Shown one piece after another: positions 5,763 through 6,017 of a stretch of 6,017 nt of DNA. The translations under genes were made by a program, and so were the position numbers. The stretch spans positions 1 to 6,017 of the forward strand of contig JAGHSL010000365.1 of NCBI GenBank assembly GCA_018065885.1, written 5' to 3'. The notes under the pieces are model-generated. The model was not told the DNA's origin and searched no databases. It saw only the letters and a list, made by a program, of their open reading frames with translations. The stretch comes from Candidatus Limimorpha equi. Lineage in GTDB: Bacteria > Bacteroidota > Bacteroidia > Bacteroidales > F082. How positions within the stretch are numbered: the first letter of the stretch is position 1; every line of letters starts with the position of its first letter.

Positions 5763-5795
5763 TTTGATATTCTGATATTCAAGTTGTTATTTTTG
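5763..5795 (+). promoter_or_regulatory. Possible plus-strand promoter
   Basis: TTTG at 5763-5766 and TATTTTTG at 5788-5795 are separated by 21 nt, fitting the Bacteroidota -33/-7 pattern. It points right, divergent from the thioesterase gene, into a stretch with no recognised gene before the window ends. The region is AT-rich and a chance match is quite possible. Confidence 0.25.
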
Positions 5796-5971
5796 TCAAG
5801 AATTAGAGAATTAGAGAACTTTTTCCGACAGTGTCCTACTTGAAGTTGGTGCTTCGCACGAGAATTTTTGGGAATTGTTTTATGCTCCTTGAGCTTGCGA
5901 AAGGCTCAAATTCGAATATGCTTCTGTAGCGCGTTGTCCGTTAGGCTTCTCAAATTCTTTAATTCTTGACA
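5794..5971. repeat. 25-bp imperfect inverted repeat enclosing 128 bp (MITE-like)
   Basis: 5794-5818 and the reverse complement of 5947-5971 match at 23 of 25 positions. Between them are smaller palindromes: GTGC/GCAC around 5850-5859, and TTGAGC (5889-5894) with GCTCAA (5904-5909). The left arm also holds a short tandem repeat of GAATTAGA. No target-site duplication is evident outside the arms and no transposase is inside. It could be a non-autonomous element, a relic of an insertion sequence, or an interspersed repeat. It lies directly upstream of the thioesterase start, so it may carry or replace that gene's promoter. Confidence 0.55.
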
Positions 5972-6017
5972 TGAAAAAGTGTGTCCATTCAAGTTTTTAA
6001 TCAAACATGACGCGTGG

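Noticed and set aside
5774..5801. TTGACA with a TATCAG 16 nt downstream, resembling a sigma-70 promoter for the thioesterase gene
   Set aside because: Bacteroidota primary sigma factor does not use the TTGACA/TATAAT pattern, and the TTGACA is simply part of the inverted-repeat arm, occurring again in the other arm.
5880..5972. 30-codon minus-strand ORF starting ATG at 5972 and ending TAA
   Set aside because: It starts within the inverted-repeat arm, has no promoter box or recognisable family, and another frame is also open across much of the same stretch. Coding is not supported.
5997..6017. Possible 3' end of an upstream minus-strand gene (codons for PRVMFD, then TAA)
   Set aside because: Six codons at the window edge are too few to tell coding from chance.
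1..6017. CRISPR array, tRNA, rRNA or transposase
   Set aside because: No regularly spaced repeats, no cloverleaf or rRNA-like stretch, and no transposase or integrase motifs were seen on either strand.

Overview
The window comes from a Bacteroidota chromosome, probably order Bacteroidales. Three things point there. A sigma-ABfr type -7 element (TAnnTTTG) lies upstream of three of the four genes. The leaders are short, AT-rich and lack an obvious Shine-Dalgarno. DAHP synthase is fused to a C-terminal chorismate mutase, as in Porphyromonas and relatives. Genus cannot be assigned from sequence alone. All four genes lie on the minus strand, so transcription runs from high to low coordinates.

Layout from right to left in the direction of transcription. 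5763-6017 holds no convincing gene but contains a 25-bp imperfect inverted repeat spaced by 128 bp. 5382-5762 encodes a hotdog-fold thioesterase of the FlK-like family. 3098-5359 encodes a fused restriction-modification enzyme: PD-(D/E)xK-like nuclease, gamma-class N6-adenine methyltransferase and one target-recognition domain. 1877-2947 encodes DAHP synthase/chorismate mutase, the entry step of aromatic amino acid synthesis plus the prephenate branch. 1509-1876 is a 368-bp intergenic region with heptamer repeats, the ahcY promoter, and a plus-strand promoter-terminator pair that could make a ~70-nt RNA. 78-1508 encodes S-adenosylhomocysteinase, followed by a strong terminator at 22-59.

The main discovery is that the restriction-modification gene is bracketed by two identical 45-bp direct repeats (3024-3068 and 5384-5428). 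The repeat is the 3' end of the thioesterase gene. The right copy completes the thioesterase reading frame (TGA stop). The left copy is a displaced tail that still ends in frame, but with TAA. Removing one repeat unit (2360 bp) would restore an intact 126-codon thioesterase gene about 75 bp upstream of the DAHP synthase gene. This is the footprint of a one-gene restriction-modification island inserted at the 3' end of a housekeeping gene without disrupting it. No integrase or transposase is present.

Functionally, ahcY recycles the S-adenosylhomocysteine made by all SAM-dependent methyltransferases, including the DNA methyltransferase here. That link is metabolic and general; nothing suggests a dedicated system. 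The aromatic and ahcY genes look like independent single-gene units.
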